A DNA stretch of 59,410 bases from an uncultured Prevotellaceae bacterium (GTDB taxonomy: Bacteria > Bacteroidota > Bacteroidia > Bacteroidales > Bacteroidaceae): positions 1 to 59,410 of the forward strand of contig ONDP01000010.1 in assembly GCA_900316645.1 (NCBI GenBank), read 5' to 3'. Position 1 is the first letter of the stretch. Each line of letters starts with the position of its first letter. Below are positions 34,204-42,863 of the stretch, one piece after another. The notes beneath the pieces were generated by a model that ran no database searches, had not been told where the DNA came from, and saw only the letters and a program-made list of their open reading frames with translations. The translations under genes and the position numbers were made by a program.

Positions 34204-35121
34204 TTACTTGTTCACCTGGAACTTGGTGTCGCCTTCCTTGAAGAAGGCATTGATCTGCTTAGCGGCAGCAATACCGGCATTGATGTTGGCCTCGGCTGTC
34301 TGAGCACCCATCTTCTTAGGAGTTGAGAAATAACGGCCCTCGAACTTCTGGAACTCGTCGTTGGCATCAGGCATGATGTCGGTAACGAACTTCAGGTCTT
34401 CACGTTCCTGCATCAACTTGATGAGTTCAGGCTCGTTGATAACTTCCTTACGAGCTGTGTTCACAAGGATACCACCCTTCTTCATCTTGCCAACCAGTGC
34501 ATAGTTGATGCTCTGCTTGGTTTCAGGAGTAGCAGGAATATGGAGCGAAACAACATCGCAGTTCTCGAAGAGTGCATCCTGATTGGCTACTGCATGAACA
34601 CCAGCCTTCTCGATTACCTCTGCAGGGCAGAAAGCATCGTAAGCATAAACATCCATGCCAAAGCCCTTGGCAATACGAGCCACGTTGCGACCAACGTTAC
34701 CGAAAGCCAGAATACCCAGTTTCTTGCCCAACAGTTCTGAACCGCTCTTACCATTGTAGAAACCACGAACAGCCATTACCAGCAAGCCGAAAACCAATTC
34801 GGCAACAGCATTGGCATTCTGTCCTGGAGTGTTCTCTGCAACAACATTGTGAGCTGTGGCTGCTGCCAAATCGATGTTGTCGTAGCCAGCACCAGCACGA
34901 ACCACAATCTTCAACTGCTTGGCTGCGTCGAGCACCTCAGCATCCACCTTATCCGAACGGATAATCATTGCGTCGGCATCCTTCACAGCGTCCAGCAACT
35001 GGGCCTTCTCAGTATATTTCTCGAGCAGCACCAGCTCATTGCCTGCTGCTTCTACTTCTGCTTTAATTCCATTAACAGCAGCTGCTGCGAATGGTTTCTC
35101 TGTAGCAACTAATACTTTCAT
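34204..35121 (-). CDS. serA: D-3-phosphoglycerate dehydrogenase
   Basis: 305 aa from MKVLVATEKPF, the short form without a C-terminal ACT domain, so no serine feedback site of the E. coli kind. NAD-binding glycines in LGILAFGNVGRNVAR, VRAGAGYDNID with the catalytic Arg, and TARKEVINEPEL. The catalytic His region differs from the classical one, as in other short Bacteroidetes SerA. First step of serine synthesis; follows serC in an operon. Confidence 0.92.
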   Translation of the reverse strand: MKVLVATEKPFAAAAVNGIKAEVEAAGNELVLLEKYTEKAQLLDAVKDADAMIIRSDKVDAEVLDAAKQLKIVVRAGAGYDNIDLAAATAHNVVAENTPGQNANAVAELVFGLLVMAVRGFYNGKSGSELLGKKLGILAFGNVGRNVARIAKGFGMDVYAYDAFCPAEVIEKAGVHAVANQDALFENCDVVSLHIPATPETKQSINYALVGKMKKGGILVNTARKEVINEPELIKLMQEREDLKFVTDIMPDANDEFQKFEGRYFSTPKKMGAQTAEANINAGIAAAKQINAFFKEGDTKFQVNK

Positions 35122-35154
35122 AATTCTCAATTATCAATTGTCAATTATCAATTA
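35122..35154 (-). repeat. Heptad array filling the serC-serA junction
   Basis: Minus-strand TTGATAA, TTGACAA, TTGATAA, TTGAGAA run from the TAA stop of serC to the ATG of serA, exactly the arrangement seen at carA-carB. Confidence 0.85.
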
Positions 35155-36219
35155 GTGCTGAGCCTCGAATTCCTTCATGCAGGCTACGAGCGCATTGCAA
35201 CCCTCGATGGTCTGGGCATTGTAGCAGCTGGCACGGAAACCACCAACTGAACGGTGACCCTTCACGCCTACCATACCCTTAGATGTAGCAAAGTCAAGGA
35301 AGTCTTTCTCCAACTCCTTATACTCGTCGGCCATCACGAAGCAGATGTTCATCAGTGAACGGTCTTCCTCAACGGCAGTACCACGGAACATCTTGTTGCG
35401 GTCAATCTCACCGTAAACAATCTCGGCACGCTGCTGAGCCAGCTTATCCATTGCCTCAACACCACCGTTCTTCTTGATCCAACGAAGTGTCTCAAGAGCA
35501 CTGTAAATAGGAACAACAGGAGGAGTATTGAACATAGAGCCCTTATCAACATGGGTGCGATAGTCGAGCATAGTAGGAATCTCACGGGGAGCCTTACCCA
35601 GTTTCTCGTCCTTCACGATAACGATGGTTACACCAGCCATAGCCAGGTTCTTCTGAGCACCAGCGTAGATGGCATCATACTTCTTCACGTCGATAGGACG
35701 GCTGAAGATATCAGACGACATATCGGCAATCAGAGGTACGTTCACGTCAAGATCCTTGCGAATCTCTGTACCGTAGATGGTGTTGTTGGTAGTGATGTGC
35801 AGATAGTCAGCATCAGCAGGAACACTCCATCCTTTAGGAATGAAGGTATAGTTGGCATCAGCAGAAGAAGCTACCTCTACTACCTCACCAAACAACTTAG
35901 CTTCCTTCATAGCCTTCTTTGCCCAAACACCAGTGTTCAGGTAGGCAGCCTTCTTAATCAGGAAGTTGAAGGGAATCATGCAGAACTCTAAGGATGCACC
36001 ACCACCCAGGAAGATGACTGAATAACCCTCAGGAATCTGCAGCAGCTCCTTTACCAGAGCTACAGCCTCATCAACTACGGGCTGGAAATCCTTTGCACGG
36101 TGGCTAATCTCCATCAGAGAGAGACCAGAACCATTAAAATCAAGACACTGTTGAGCAGTCTTCTCAATCACTTCGCGGGGAAGCATCGAAGGACCTGCAT
36201 TAAAGTTGTACTTCTTCAT
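35152..36219 (-). CDS. serC: Phosphoserine aminotransferase
   Basis: 355 aa. Class V aminotransferase: N-terminal [15 protein letters not shown] lysine in [29 protein letters not shown], and C-terminal [15 protein letters not shown]. Makes phosphoserine from 3-phosphohydroxypyruvate. First gene of serC-serA. The leader (36220-36379) shows only a weak -7-like TAATTTCG. Confidence 0.96.
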   Translation of the reverse strand: MKKYNFNAGPSMLPREVIEKTAQQCLDFNGSGLSLMEISHRAKDFQPVVDEAVALVKELLQIPEGYSVIFLGGGASLEFCMIPFNFLIKKAAYLNTGVWAKKAMKEAKLFGEVVEVASSADANYTFIPKGWSVPADADYLHITTNNTIYGTEIRKDLDVNVPLIADMSSDIFSRPIDVKKYDAIYAGAQKNLAMAGVTIVIVKDEKLGKAPREIPTMLDYRTHVDKGSMFNTPPVVPIYSALETLRWIKKNGGVEAMDKLAQQRAEIVYGEIDRNKMFRGTAVEEDRSLMNICFVMADEYKELEKDFLDFATSKGMVGVKGHRSVGGFRASCYNAQTIEGCNALVACMKEFEAQH

Positions 36220-36379
36220 TTTTGATTGTGATTTTAATTATTTATACTATCAAATTATTATCTGTTTCTGAAAAACGATGCGAAATTACACTTTTTATTT
36301 GAATTAGGCAAATATTTAAGCAATAATTAAGCATTTTCTTTGATTTTCTTACGTTTTGCAAAGCCGGAGTTACACTTTT

Positions 36380-37711
36380 CTATCTCACGGGCTCGATTAT
36401 TGTCTTTATTCCCTTTATCTTCTCGCCCTGAGTCTGACGAATGACTTGTTGGAGCTTTTCACGTTTCACAGCAACATAGGTATATCTGTCATTGACATCA
36501 ATACGTCCTATCTCGTCAGCCTGCAGACCACCTTTCTTGCAAAGGAAGCCTACGATATCGCCCTTCGACACCTTGTCCTTCTTGCCCTTACCGATGTAGA
36601 GGGTTGCCATACGGGGAAGACTCACCCCCTGCCCCTCTCTGGGTAGAGAGGGGAGTGAATACTCCTCTATGTTGCCCTCAACATATTCTGGGATATGTTC
36701 TTCCGGACCTGTGATGAAGAATGCCCTACCCTGCTTGTCCCAACGGGCTGTTCGACCCACGCGATGGACATAACCTTCCTCGCTCTCGGGCATGTGGTAA
36801 TGGATAATGTTCTGAATGTCGGGAATATCAAGACCACGTGAGGCAAGATCGGTAGCCACCAGTACGTTGGCTGACCCATTGGAGAAACGGTAGAGGGCTG
36901 CCTCGCGCTGCTTCTGTTCCAAACCGCCATGAAAGAAACTGGTGACGAGTCCCTGTTCCGTCAGATAGTTGTTGACGCGTTCCACGCTGTCGCGATAGTT
37001 CAGGAACACGATACTGCTCTCGTCGCCAAAACCAAGCAACAGGTTGCGCAGTGTTTCAAGTTTATCCTTCTGAGGGCTCTTTACCTCATAGAGCGTAACC
37101 CTTTCGGACGTCTGCTCCTCTTCAGGCAGGAAATCAACCAGTGTCCCCTTCTTTGCCATATTGACAAACTGGGGTATCTGCTCGGCATTGGTTGCTGAGA
37201 GCAGGATGCGACGCTGCAATGCCGGCAGGCTCTTGATGAGTTTCTGCATCTCCTGATGGAACCCCATCGCAAGACATTTGTCAAACTCGTCAATGACGAG
37301 CCAACGAATGTGATAGCGGTTGATGTTCTCCTTGTCTAAATGGTCGTTGAGTCGTCCGGGTGTTCCAAATATGATTTGGGGGTTGACTTCTTTCAGTTTC
37401 CGATGTTCATCCATCGTGGCACGCCCACCATAGCAACTGGCAGAACGGATGCCTGACCCCATATCGCGAAGTACGGTGTCAGACTGAAGAGCAAGTTCGC
37501 GACCAGGCACTACGACCAATGCCTGTACGTCGTCCGACGTTGCATCCAACTGCTGTATCAACGGCAACAGGTATGCCAATGTCTTACCAGTACCCGTCGG
37601 AGATAGTAAAACAACATCACCGTCGGAGCACAGGATGGCTTCGGCGGCGTGTTGCTGCATCTCGTTAAGTTCAGAGATGCGTAGTTTCTTCAGGATTTTA
37701 TCGATATCCAC
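36380..37711 (-). CDS. dbpA: DEAD-box RNA helicase, DbpA-like
   Basis: 443 aa. Q motif, Walker A SPTGTGKT, VIDEFDK (variant of DEAD), SAT, then the second RecA lobe with SSIVFLNYRD, TDLASRGLDIP and HRVGRTAR. The C-terminal DbpA-type RNA-binding domain (RMATLYIGKGKKDKVSKG, then FLCKKGGLQADEIGRIDV) targets 23S rRNA during 50S assembly. The linker between the core and this domain (residues about 350-364, SLPSLPREGQGVSLP) is encoded by a palindromic repeat that is otherwise intergenic. VIDEFDK is usual for this Bacteroidetes group. Confidence 0.93.
   Translation of the reverse strand: MDIDKILKKLRISELNEMQQHAAEAILCSDGDVVLLSPTGTGKTLAYLLPLIQQLDATSDDVQALVVVPGRELALQSDTVLRDMGSGIRSASCYGGRATMDEHRKLKEVNPQIIFGTPGRLNDHLDKENINRYHIRWLVIDEFDKCLAMGFHQEMQKLIKSLPALQRRILLSATNAEQIPQFVNMAKKGTLVDFLPEEEQTSERVTLYEVKSPQKDKLETLRNLLLGFGDESSIVFLNYRDSVERVNNYLTEQGLVTSFFHGGLEQKQREAALYRFSNGSANVLVATDLASRGLDIPDIQNIIHYHMPESEEGYVHRVGRTARWDKQGRAFFITGPEEHIPEYVEGNIEEYSLPSLPREGQGVSLPRMATLYIGKGKKDKVSKGDIVGFLCKKGGLQADEIGRIDVNDRYTYVAVKREKLQQVIRQTQGEKIKGIKTIIEPVR
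36627..36662. repeat. GC-rich palindromic repeat inside dbpA
   Basis: CTCACCCCCTGCCCCTCTCT, then GGGTAGAGAGGGGAG: an inverted repeat of the same type as the copies at 230-262 and 484-556, here read through in frame. Confidence 0.7.
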
Positions 37712-37714
37712 GAC

Positions 37715-38329
37715 TTATTTCTTCTCTTCTTTCTTTTCTTCAGTCTTCTTGAAAGTAGACTTGTAACGCTTGTTCAAACCGTTGATAACGTCGTCGGTGA
37801 TGTCGAAGCGCTTAGCTGCATAGAGAATATTGTCGCCCTGCTTGGTCAGAATCATGTCGTACTTCTTGTCCTTGTTGTAAACAGCAAGGAAGTGCTGCAG
37901 AGAATCGCGCAAACCGTCATTATAGGTTGCTGTCTCGTTGGCAAGTTCATTCTCCAAGCGAGCCTGCAACTGCTGCAGGTCGTTCTGCTGGCGTTGGATG
38001 GCTGCCTGCTGGCTCTCAGCCTGCTCACGACTGGTGAAACCGTTGTTGTTGAGCTTCTGCTGGAAGTTGTTCATGGCATTCTGCAACTGCTGTCCCTTCT
38101 GGGTCAGTGTGTTGCGAGCGTTATTGCTCTTCTTCTGGAGAACCAGTGTGAAGTCTTTACAATAGTCATACTGGGTCATCAGTGAGTCAACCTCAACATA
38201 AGCAATTTTCAGACCACCACCGTTGCCATTGTCAGCAGAAGCTGGTTGTTCGTCCATCTTTGGACTTGCATTGTTGCAAGAGGCCAGTGCCAATACGGCA
38301 ACTGCAGCCATCATCATGTACTTTTTCAT
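37715..38329 (-). CDS. OmpH/Skp-like periplasmic chaperone lipoprotein
   Basis: 204 aa. Lipoprotein signal with LALASC; Ser/Asn/Gly-rich spacer; then the OmpH pattern: IAYVEVDSLMTQYDYCKDF, a long amphipathic coiled coil rich in Gln/Asn (about 70-145) and YDMILTKQGDNILYAAKRFDITDDVINGLN. Skp-type proteins hold unfolded outer-membrane proteins; this one is probably tethered to a membrane. It ends in a KKTEEKKEEKK tail. 3 nt upstream of dbpA. Confidence 0.85.
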   Translation of the reverse strand: MKKYMMMAAVAVLALASCNNASPKMDEQPASADNGNGGGLKIAYVEVDSLMTQYDYCKDFTLVLQKKSNNARNTLTQKGQQLQNAMNNFQQKLNNNGFTSREQAESQQAAIQRQQNDLQQLQARLENELANETATYNDGLRDSLQHFLAVYNKDKKYDMILTKQGDNILYAAKRFDITDDVINGLNKRYKSTFKKTEEKKEEKK

Positions 38330-38349
38330 TGTTGTTTTCTTTTTTTTTT

Positions 38350-38381
38350 CGTTATTTCGTTATTTCGTTCTTTCGTTATTA
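38350..38381 (-). repeat. Octamer array at a stop codon
   Basis: Minus-strand 8-bp units TAATAACG, AAAGAACG, AAATAACG, AAATAACG begin at the TAA stop of the small membrane protein gene. Like the heptads, the unit is not a multiple of three. Confidence 0.75.
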
Positions 38382-38591
38382 TGACGATTTCTCATCAACT
38401 GCGAAGCGACTCTTCCTGCGCATCTCGCGATCTTGATCCATGACACAGTGAATGCCCCTGTCGTGCATGGCCTTACTGTCGTGAATATGCTGCGACGAGA
38501 AGGTGCCATTTTTGCGTGAAAGGACTTTTATTAGAAAAAAAGCCATTCCTATAGCAATTATTAACGTGCTGAATAGTAAGATTCTCACCAT
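38379..38591 (-). CDS. Small single-pass membrane protein
   Basis: 70 aa. One transmembrane helix (residues 3-23, RILLFSTLIIAIGMAFFLIKV), then a basic/His-rich cytosolic tail (FSSQHIHDSKAMHDRGIHCV, then MDQDREMRRKSRF). Short proteins with this GIHC....D.E.RRK tail are conserved in Bacteroidales, always of unknown function. It has its own -7 element. Confidence 0.65.
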   Translation of the reverse strand: MVRILLFSTLIIAIGMAFFLIKVLSRKNGTFSSQHIHDSKAMHDRGIHCVMDQDREMRRKSRFAVDEKSS

Positions 38592-38630
38592 AAATGATTA
38601 ATTTTGCACTTGCTTTGCAATTTTCGACTG

Positions 38631-38638
38631 CAAAGATA
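38631..38638 (-). promoter_or_regulatory. -7 element of the small membrane protein gene
   Basis: Minus-strand TATCTTTG followed by C, 39 nt before the ATG. Confidence 0.65.
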
Positions 38639-38677
38639 AACAATAAATTTAGAAAACCGATAAAATAAACATTAATA

Positions 38678-40141
38678 ATGAATAAAAGTGAGTTAAAACC
38701 TGCAGTTGTCTTCGAACATTTTGCGAAGATTAACGAAATTCCACGCCCTTCGAAGCGTGAAGAGAAGATGATTGAGTACTTGAAGAGCTTCGGTGAGAGC
38801 CGTGGTTTGGAGACGAAAGTCGATGAAGTGGGCAACGTGATTATCCGCAAGAGAGCTACCCCTGGATATGAGGACTGCAAGACGGTTATCCTGCAGAGCC
38901 ACATGGATATGGTTTGCGACTGTCTGCCTGATGTAAAGATTGACTTCGACAAGGAGGGCATTACCTCTTATATAGATGGAGAGTGGATGCGTGCCAAGGG
39001 AACCACATTGGGTGCTGACGACGGTATCGGTATAGCCATGGAACTGGCTGTGCTCGACAGCAACGACATAGAGCACGGTCCCATCGAATGCGTGTTCACC
39101 CGCGACGAGGAGACTGGTCTGACTGGAGCCGAGGGTATGAAGCCCGGATTTATGACTGGCGACTTTCTCATTAACCTCGACTCGGAAGACGAGGGCGAAA
39201 TCTTTGTGAGCTGTGCCGGTGGGCGCACCACCTCTGCACAATTCGACATCGAGCGTCACCCCGCCCCCCAAGGCTATTTCTACATCAAGGGCTCAGTGAA
39301 GGGACTCGTTGGTGGTCACTCTGGCGACGACATCAACAAGAAACGTGCCAACGGACTGAAGATTGTTGCTCGTTTTGTCTATCAGGAGATGGAGCGCTAC
39401 GAGGGTATTCACCTGGTTCGTTTCCATGGCGGCAGTCTGCACAATGCCATTCCGCGTGGTGGCTACTTCGTATTGGCTGTGCCCAATGATATCAAGGAAA
39501 ACATCCGTGCTGACTGGAATATTTTCTCTGCTCAGGTTGACGAGGAGTTCCACGTTACCGACCAGCACATGGTTTGGCGCATGCGCAGCTACGACCCAGA
39601 GCCATATATTGACGACGAGGTAGCCCGACGTTTCGTCTATGCCCTGCAAGCCGTTGACAACGGTGTCTTCTCCGTATGTCAGGACGAGGCACTGGGCGGT
39701 ATGACTGAGACCTCCAGCAATCTGGCACGTGTAGAGACTAATGAAAAGACTATCGACATTGTCACCTCACAGCGTTCAAACGTCATGTCGAACCTCGACA
39801 ATATGTGTAACACCATTGCTGCTGCCTTTAAGTTGGCTGGTGCCAAGGTTACTCACTCCGAGGGCTATCCCGCATGGAAGATGCGTCAGAACAGCGAACT
39901 GCAACGCATTGTGAAATACACTTATCACAAGTTGTTCCAGAAGGATCCTGTCATCCGGGGCATCCATGCCGGACTGGAGTGCGGACTCTTTGCTGAGCGC
40001 TATCCCAACCTCGACATGGTGAGCATGGGTCCCACCCTGCGTGATGTGCACACTCCCGACGAGCGTCTGCTCATCCCTACTGTCGAAATGGTGTGGGATC
40101 ACCTGTTACTCACCCTCAAGAACATACCCCATCAGTCATGA
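38678..40141 (+). CDS. pepD: Aminoacyl-histidine dipeptidase (cytosol non-specific dipeptidase)
   Basis: 487 aa, M20 metallopeptidase. Metal ligands and catalytic residues: LQSHMDMV (His, Asp), TLGADDGIG (bridging Asp), RDEETGLTGA (catalytic Glu and ligand Glu), NLDSEDEGE, GGHSGDDI in the lid, and a late HAGLECG (ligand His and Glu). It hydrolyses dipeptides such as carnosine-type Xaa-His in the cytosol, fitting the peptide-based nutrition of the genus. Its TGA overlaps the next ATG (ATGA). Confidence 0.95.
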   Translation: MNKSELKPAVVFEHFAKINEIPRPSKREEKMIEYLKSFGESRGLETKVDEVGNVIIRKRATPGYEDCKTVILQSHMDMVCDCLPDVKIDFDKEGITSYIDGEWMRAKGTTLGADDGIGIAMELAVLDSNDIEHGPIECVFTRDEETGLTGAEGMKPGFMTGDFLINLDSEDEGEIFVSCAGGRTTSAQFDIERHPAPQGYFYIKGSVKGLVGGHSGDDINKKRANGLKIVARFVYQEMERYEGIHLVRFHGGSLHNAIPRGGYFVLAVPNDIKENIRADWNIFSAQVDEEFHVTDQHMVWRMRSYDPEPYIDDEVARRFVYALQAVDNGVFSVCQDEALGGMTETSSNLARVETNEKTIDIVTSQRSNVMSNLDNMCNTIAAAFKLAGAKVTHSEGYPAWKMRQNSELQRIVKYTYHKLFQKDPVIRGIHAGLECGLFAERYPNLDMVSMGPTLRDVHTPDERLLIPTVEMVWDHLLLTLKNIPHQS

Positions 40142-40509
40142 AGCGCCTTATATATATTATAATAGGTGTAGCCCCCCTGCTGTTTGCTTCGTGCGGACCA
40201 CAGGCTGAAGCAGAAGACTTGGTGGAAGAGTTTATGGAGCAGAACATGCGCGAGGGACTGAAGCCATCGTCAGTACATTTCACCGACATTGACTCCACCC
40301 ATGCCATGACTGATTCCATCGTCGTCAACCTCCGTCAGTTGGCTCGTCAGGCCAAGCGCTATCGTCCTGATCTCAAATATGCCCCTGACCAACCTTTCAA
40401 GAAACTGATGGTTACTCGTGTCAGATACGAGTTGGACGACAAGGAAGTCAGCGACACCTACTATCTCGACATGGCGCTGACGCGTGTTGTCGCTTTCAAG
40501 GAGAACTAA
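40138..40509 (+). CDS. Small exported lipoprotein
   Basis: 123 aa from MKRLIYIIIGVAPLLFASCG (lipobox FASC, C19). Short mature region with an acidic helix (EAEDLVEEFMEQNMREGLKP), then DIDSTHAMTDSIVVNLRQLA and a beta hairpin (LMVTRVRYELDDKEVSDTYYLDMALTRVVAF). Function unknown; translationally coupled to pepD. Confidence 0.7.
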   Translation: MKRLIYIIIGVAPLLFASCGPQAEAEDLVEEFMEQNMREGLKPSSVHFTDIDSTHAMTDSIVVNLRQLARQAKRYRPDLKYAPDQPFKKLMVTRVRYELDDKEVSDTYYLDMALTRVVAFKEN

Positions 40510-40552
40510 AAAAGAGCCCTGCCACAAAATGAATGTGACAGGGTTCTTTATT
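40508..40552. terminator. Bidirectional terminator
   Basis: Stem AAAGAGCCCTGCCACA / TGTGACAGGGTTCTTT between two convergent genes. Confidence 0.85.
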
Positions 40553-40560
40553 GATGACAC

Positions 40561-42777
40561 TTACAGTCTGCTTACCTGCTTGACGCCCTTCACGGTGCGC
40601 AGTTTTCGGATGAGGGATTCAAGACGGGAATTGTCGTCAATCATAATTTCCAGATTTCCACTGAAGAGGCCATCGTGAGAATCGATATTGATAGAACGCA
40701 AGACGAGTTTCTCATCCTTGGAAATAATACTGGTCAGGTTGTTGACAATACCGATATCATCGTTGCCTATGACACGCAGGGTGATGGCATACTGCGAACC
40801 GCCCTTACCACTCCAGCGAGCCCTAACCACACGATAGCCAAAACGCTTCTTCAGTTCTGGTGCATTGGGACAGTCTTCACGATGAATCTTGATGCCACCG
40901 CTCACAGTGACAAAGCCAAACACCTTGTCGCCATAGATAGGTTGACAGCAACGCGCCAACTGATAGTCAACACCCTTCAGGTTGCGATCAATCACCAACA
41001 CATCGTCAGAAAGCTGGGAACTGAACGACGTCAGCTGAGAATTGTCGAGCACAAAGTCAGCAGCTGTCTGGGCGATATTGTTACCGGTAACAGGCTGTTC
41101 GCCCTGCTGCAACTCAACATACTTGTCAATCACCTGGTTGACATCTAACGTGCCATCAGCTATCTGGCGGTAGAAGTCGCTGGTCTCCTTGAAACCCAGT
41201 TTCTTGACAAGATGCTGCATGGTGGATTCTTCCATGTCCACCTTGCGATTCTTGAACTTACGCTCCAACGACTCCTTGGCAAAAAGAGCCTCCTTGACCT
41301 GCGTCTCTTTCAGCGCCAGACGAATCTTCGACTTGGCCCTTGACGTCTTAACGATATTGAGCCATTCCTGTCGGGGCTTCTGAGTGGAAGCTGTCATGAT
41401 TTCCACCTGGTCGCCACTCTGCAATACCTGTCGGAGTGACACCACCTTATTATTAATACGGGCACCTGTGCACGTATTGCCTATCTTTGAATGGATATGA
41501 TAGGCAAAGTCAAGAACGGTGGCTCCCTTGGGGAATTTATAGAGATCGCCCTTGGGCGTGAACACGAAGACCTCATCCTCATAGAGATCCATCTTAAACT
41601 GATCCATTGCCTCCAGCCCGTCGGATGTTTCCAGCATGGAACGGATATTGGTCAACCAATCGTCAAGACCTGACTCACCCTTTACGCCCTTATAGCGCCA
41701 ATGGGCTGCCACACCGCGTTCGGCTATCTCGTCCATACGCTCTGTACGGATCTGCACCTCGACCCATTTCTGTTCAGGACCTAATACGGTGATATGCAGA
41801 CTCTCATAACCATTCGTCTTAGGCACCGACAACCAGTCGCGCAGACGCTTGGGATTAGGCTGATACATATCCGTCACGATAGAATAGACTTGCCAACAAT
41901 GCATTTTCTCCTTCTCTATCGGAGAGTCAAGTATCACACGGATGGCAAAGAGATCGTAAACACCCTCGAAGGCACACTTCTGCTTCTTCATCTTCTGCCA
42001 GATGGAGTGGATAGACTTGGTGCGTCCCTTGATATGAAACTTCAATCCTGCAGCTTCCAAGTGTTCCTTGATAGGCTGGATGAAGCGTTCGATATAGGCA
42101 TCACGGCTCTTCTTCGTCTCACTCAGTTTCTCCCTGATATGATAATAGGCATCATGCTCCAGATATTTCAGCGACAGGTCCTCCAGTTCGCTCTTCAGTT
42201 TATACAAGCCCAACTTATGCGCCAAGGGGGCATAGAGATAAGCAGCTTCCTCGCTCACCTCCCTCTGTGCATCAGCCTGCTGGGTATCACGAATCTGACG
42301 CATCAAGTTGACGCGATCAGCTATCATGATAAGGATGACACGCATATCCTCGGCAAAAGAAAGAAGCAGGTTACGGAAATTCTCCGTCTCAATGACAGGA
42401 TTCTTCTTATAGAGCTCCTGTATGCGCTGCAGACCATGAAGAATGCGAGCCACCGACTCGCCAAACTCACGACGTACAGCATCAATGGTAAGATAGCCAT
42501 CCTCGATACAGGGATGCAACAGGATAGCCAGAACGGCATCACGTTTCAAACCGATTTCCTCAACCACCAGATAGGCTGTCTGGAAACCCAACAGCATGGG
42601 ATTCAACCCAAACACATCACGATGGATATGATTCTGCTCGATATAACCCGTCAGATAATGGCGCATTTTCTCCTCGTCGTCATCTGTAAGCGACGGAGCG
42701 ATAGCCTGCTTGACGCTATTATATAGCGAGAGGATCTCTTCTTTTTCCTGTGGTGTAAACTCAAACTTTTCTGTCAT
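40561..42777 (-). CDS. relA: Long RelA/SpoT homologue with degraded hydrolase site
   Basis: 738 aa from MTEKFEFTPQEKEE; the longer reading to 42837 runs through the promoter. Domains: HD-like N-terminus (about 30-190), synthetase (about 240-370, with GRTKSIHSIWQKMKK and DLFAIRVIL), TGS (about 400-460, VFTPKGDLYKFPKGATVLDFAY), a helical/zinc-finger region (RCCQPIYGDKVFGF), and a C-terminal ACT domain. The hydrolase HD motif reads LLHPCIED instead of LLHDVIED, and DMRVILIMIADRVNLMR lacks the usual KLADRLHNMR. So (p)ppGpp synthesis is expected, hydrolysis not. A second Rel enzyme must exist elsewhere. Confidence 0.88.
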   Translation of the reverse strand: MTEKFEFTPQEKEEILSLYNSVKQAIAPSLTDDDEEKMRHYLTGYIEQNHIHRDVFGLNPMLLGFQTAYLVVEEIGLKRDAVLAILLHPCIEDGYLTIDAVRREFGESVARILHGLQRIQELYKKNPVIETENFRNLLLSFAEDMRVILIMIADRVNLMRQIRDTQQADAQREVSEEAAYLYAPLAHKLGLYKLKSELEDLSLKYLEHDAYYHIREKLSETKKSRDAYIERFIQPIKEHLEAAGLKFHIKGRTKSIHSIWQKMKKQKCAFEGVYDLFAIRVILDSPIEKEKMHCWQVYSIVTDMYQPNPKRLRDWLSVPKTNGYESLHITVLGPEQKWVEVQIRTERMDEIAERGVAAHWRYKGVKGESGLDDWLTNIRSMLETSDGLEAMDQFKMDLYEDEVFVFTPKGDLYKFPKGATVLDFAYHIHSKIGNTCTGARINNKVVSLRQVLQSGDQVEIMTASTQKPRQEWLNIVKTSRAKSKIRLALKETQVKEALFAKESLERKFKNRKVDMEESTMQHLVKKLGFKETSDFYRQIADGTLDVNQVIDKYVELQQGEQPVTGNNIAQTAADFVLDNSQLTSFSSQLSDDVLVIDRNLKGVDYQLARCCQPIYGDKVFGFVTVSGGIKIHREDCPNAPELKKRFGYRVVRARWSGKGGSQYAITLRVIGNDDIGIVNNLTSIISKDEKLVLRSINIDSHDGLFSGNLEIMIDDNSRLESLIRKLRTVKGVKQVSRL

Positions 42778-42784
42778 TACGGAG

Positions 42785-42815
42785 ACAAAGGTACTAAAAA
42801 AATGAGAATTGACAA
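42785..42815 (-). promoter_or_regulatory. Promoter of the RelA homologue
   Basis: Minus-strand TTG (42813-42815), 20-nt spacer, TACCTTTG (42785-42792); only 7 nt separate it from the ATG. Confidence 0.7.
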
Positions 42816-42836
42816 CTGATAATAAAAAATTTTTCA

Positions 42837-42844
42837 TAACTTTG
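42837..42844 (+). promoter_or_regulatory. -7 element of ligA
   Basis: TAACTTTG followed by C, 19 nt before the ATG. Confidence 0.65.
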
Positions 42845-42863
42845 CCGTGAAAATACTATAATC

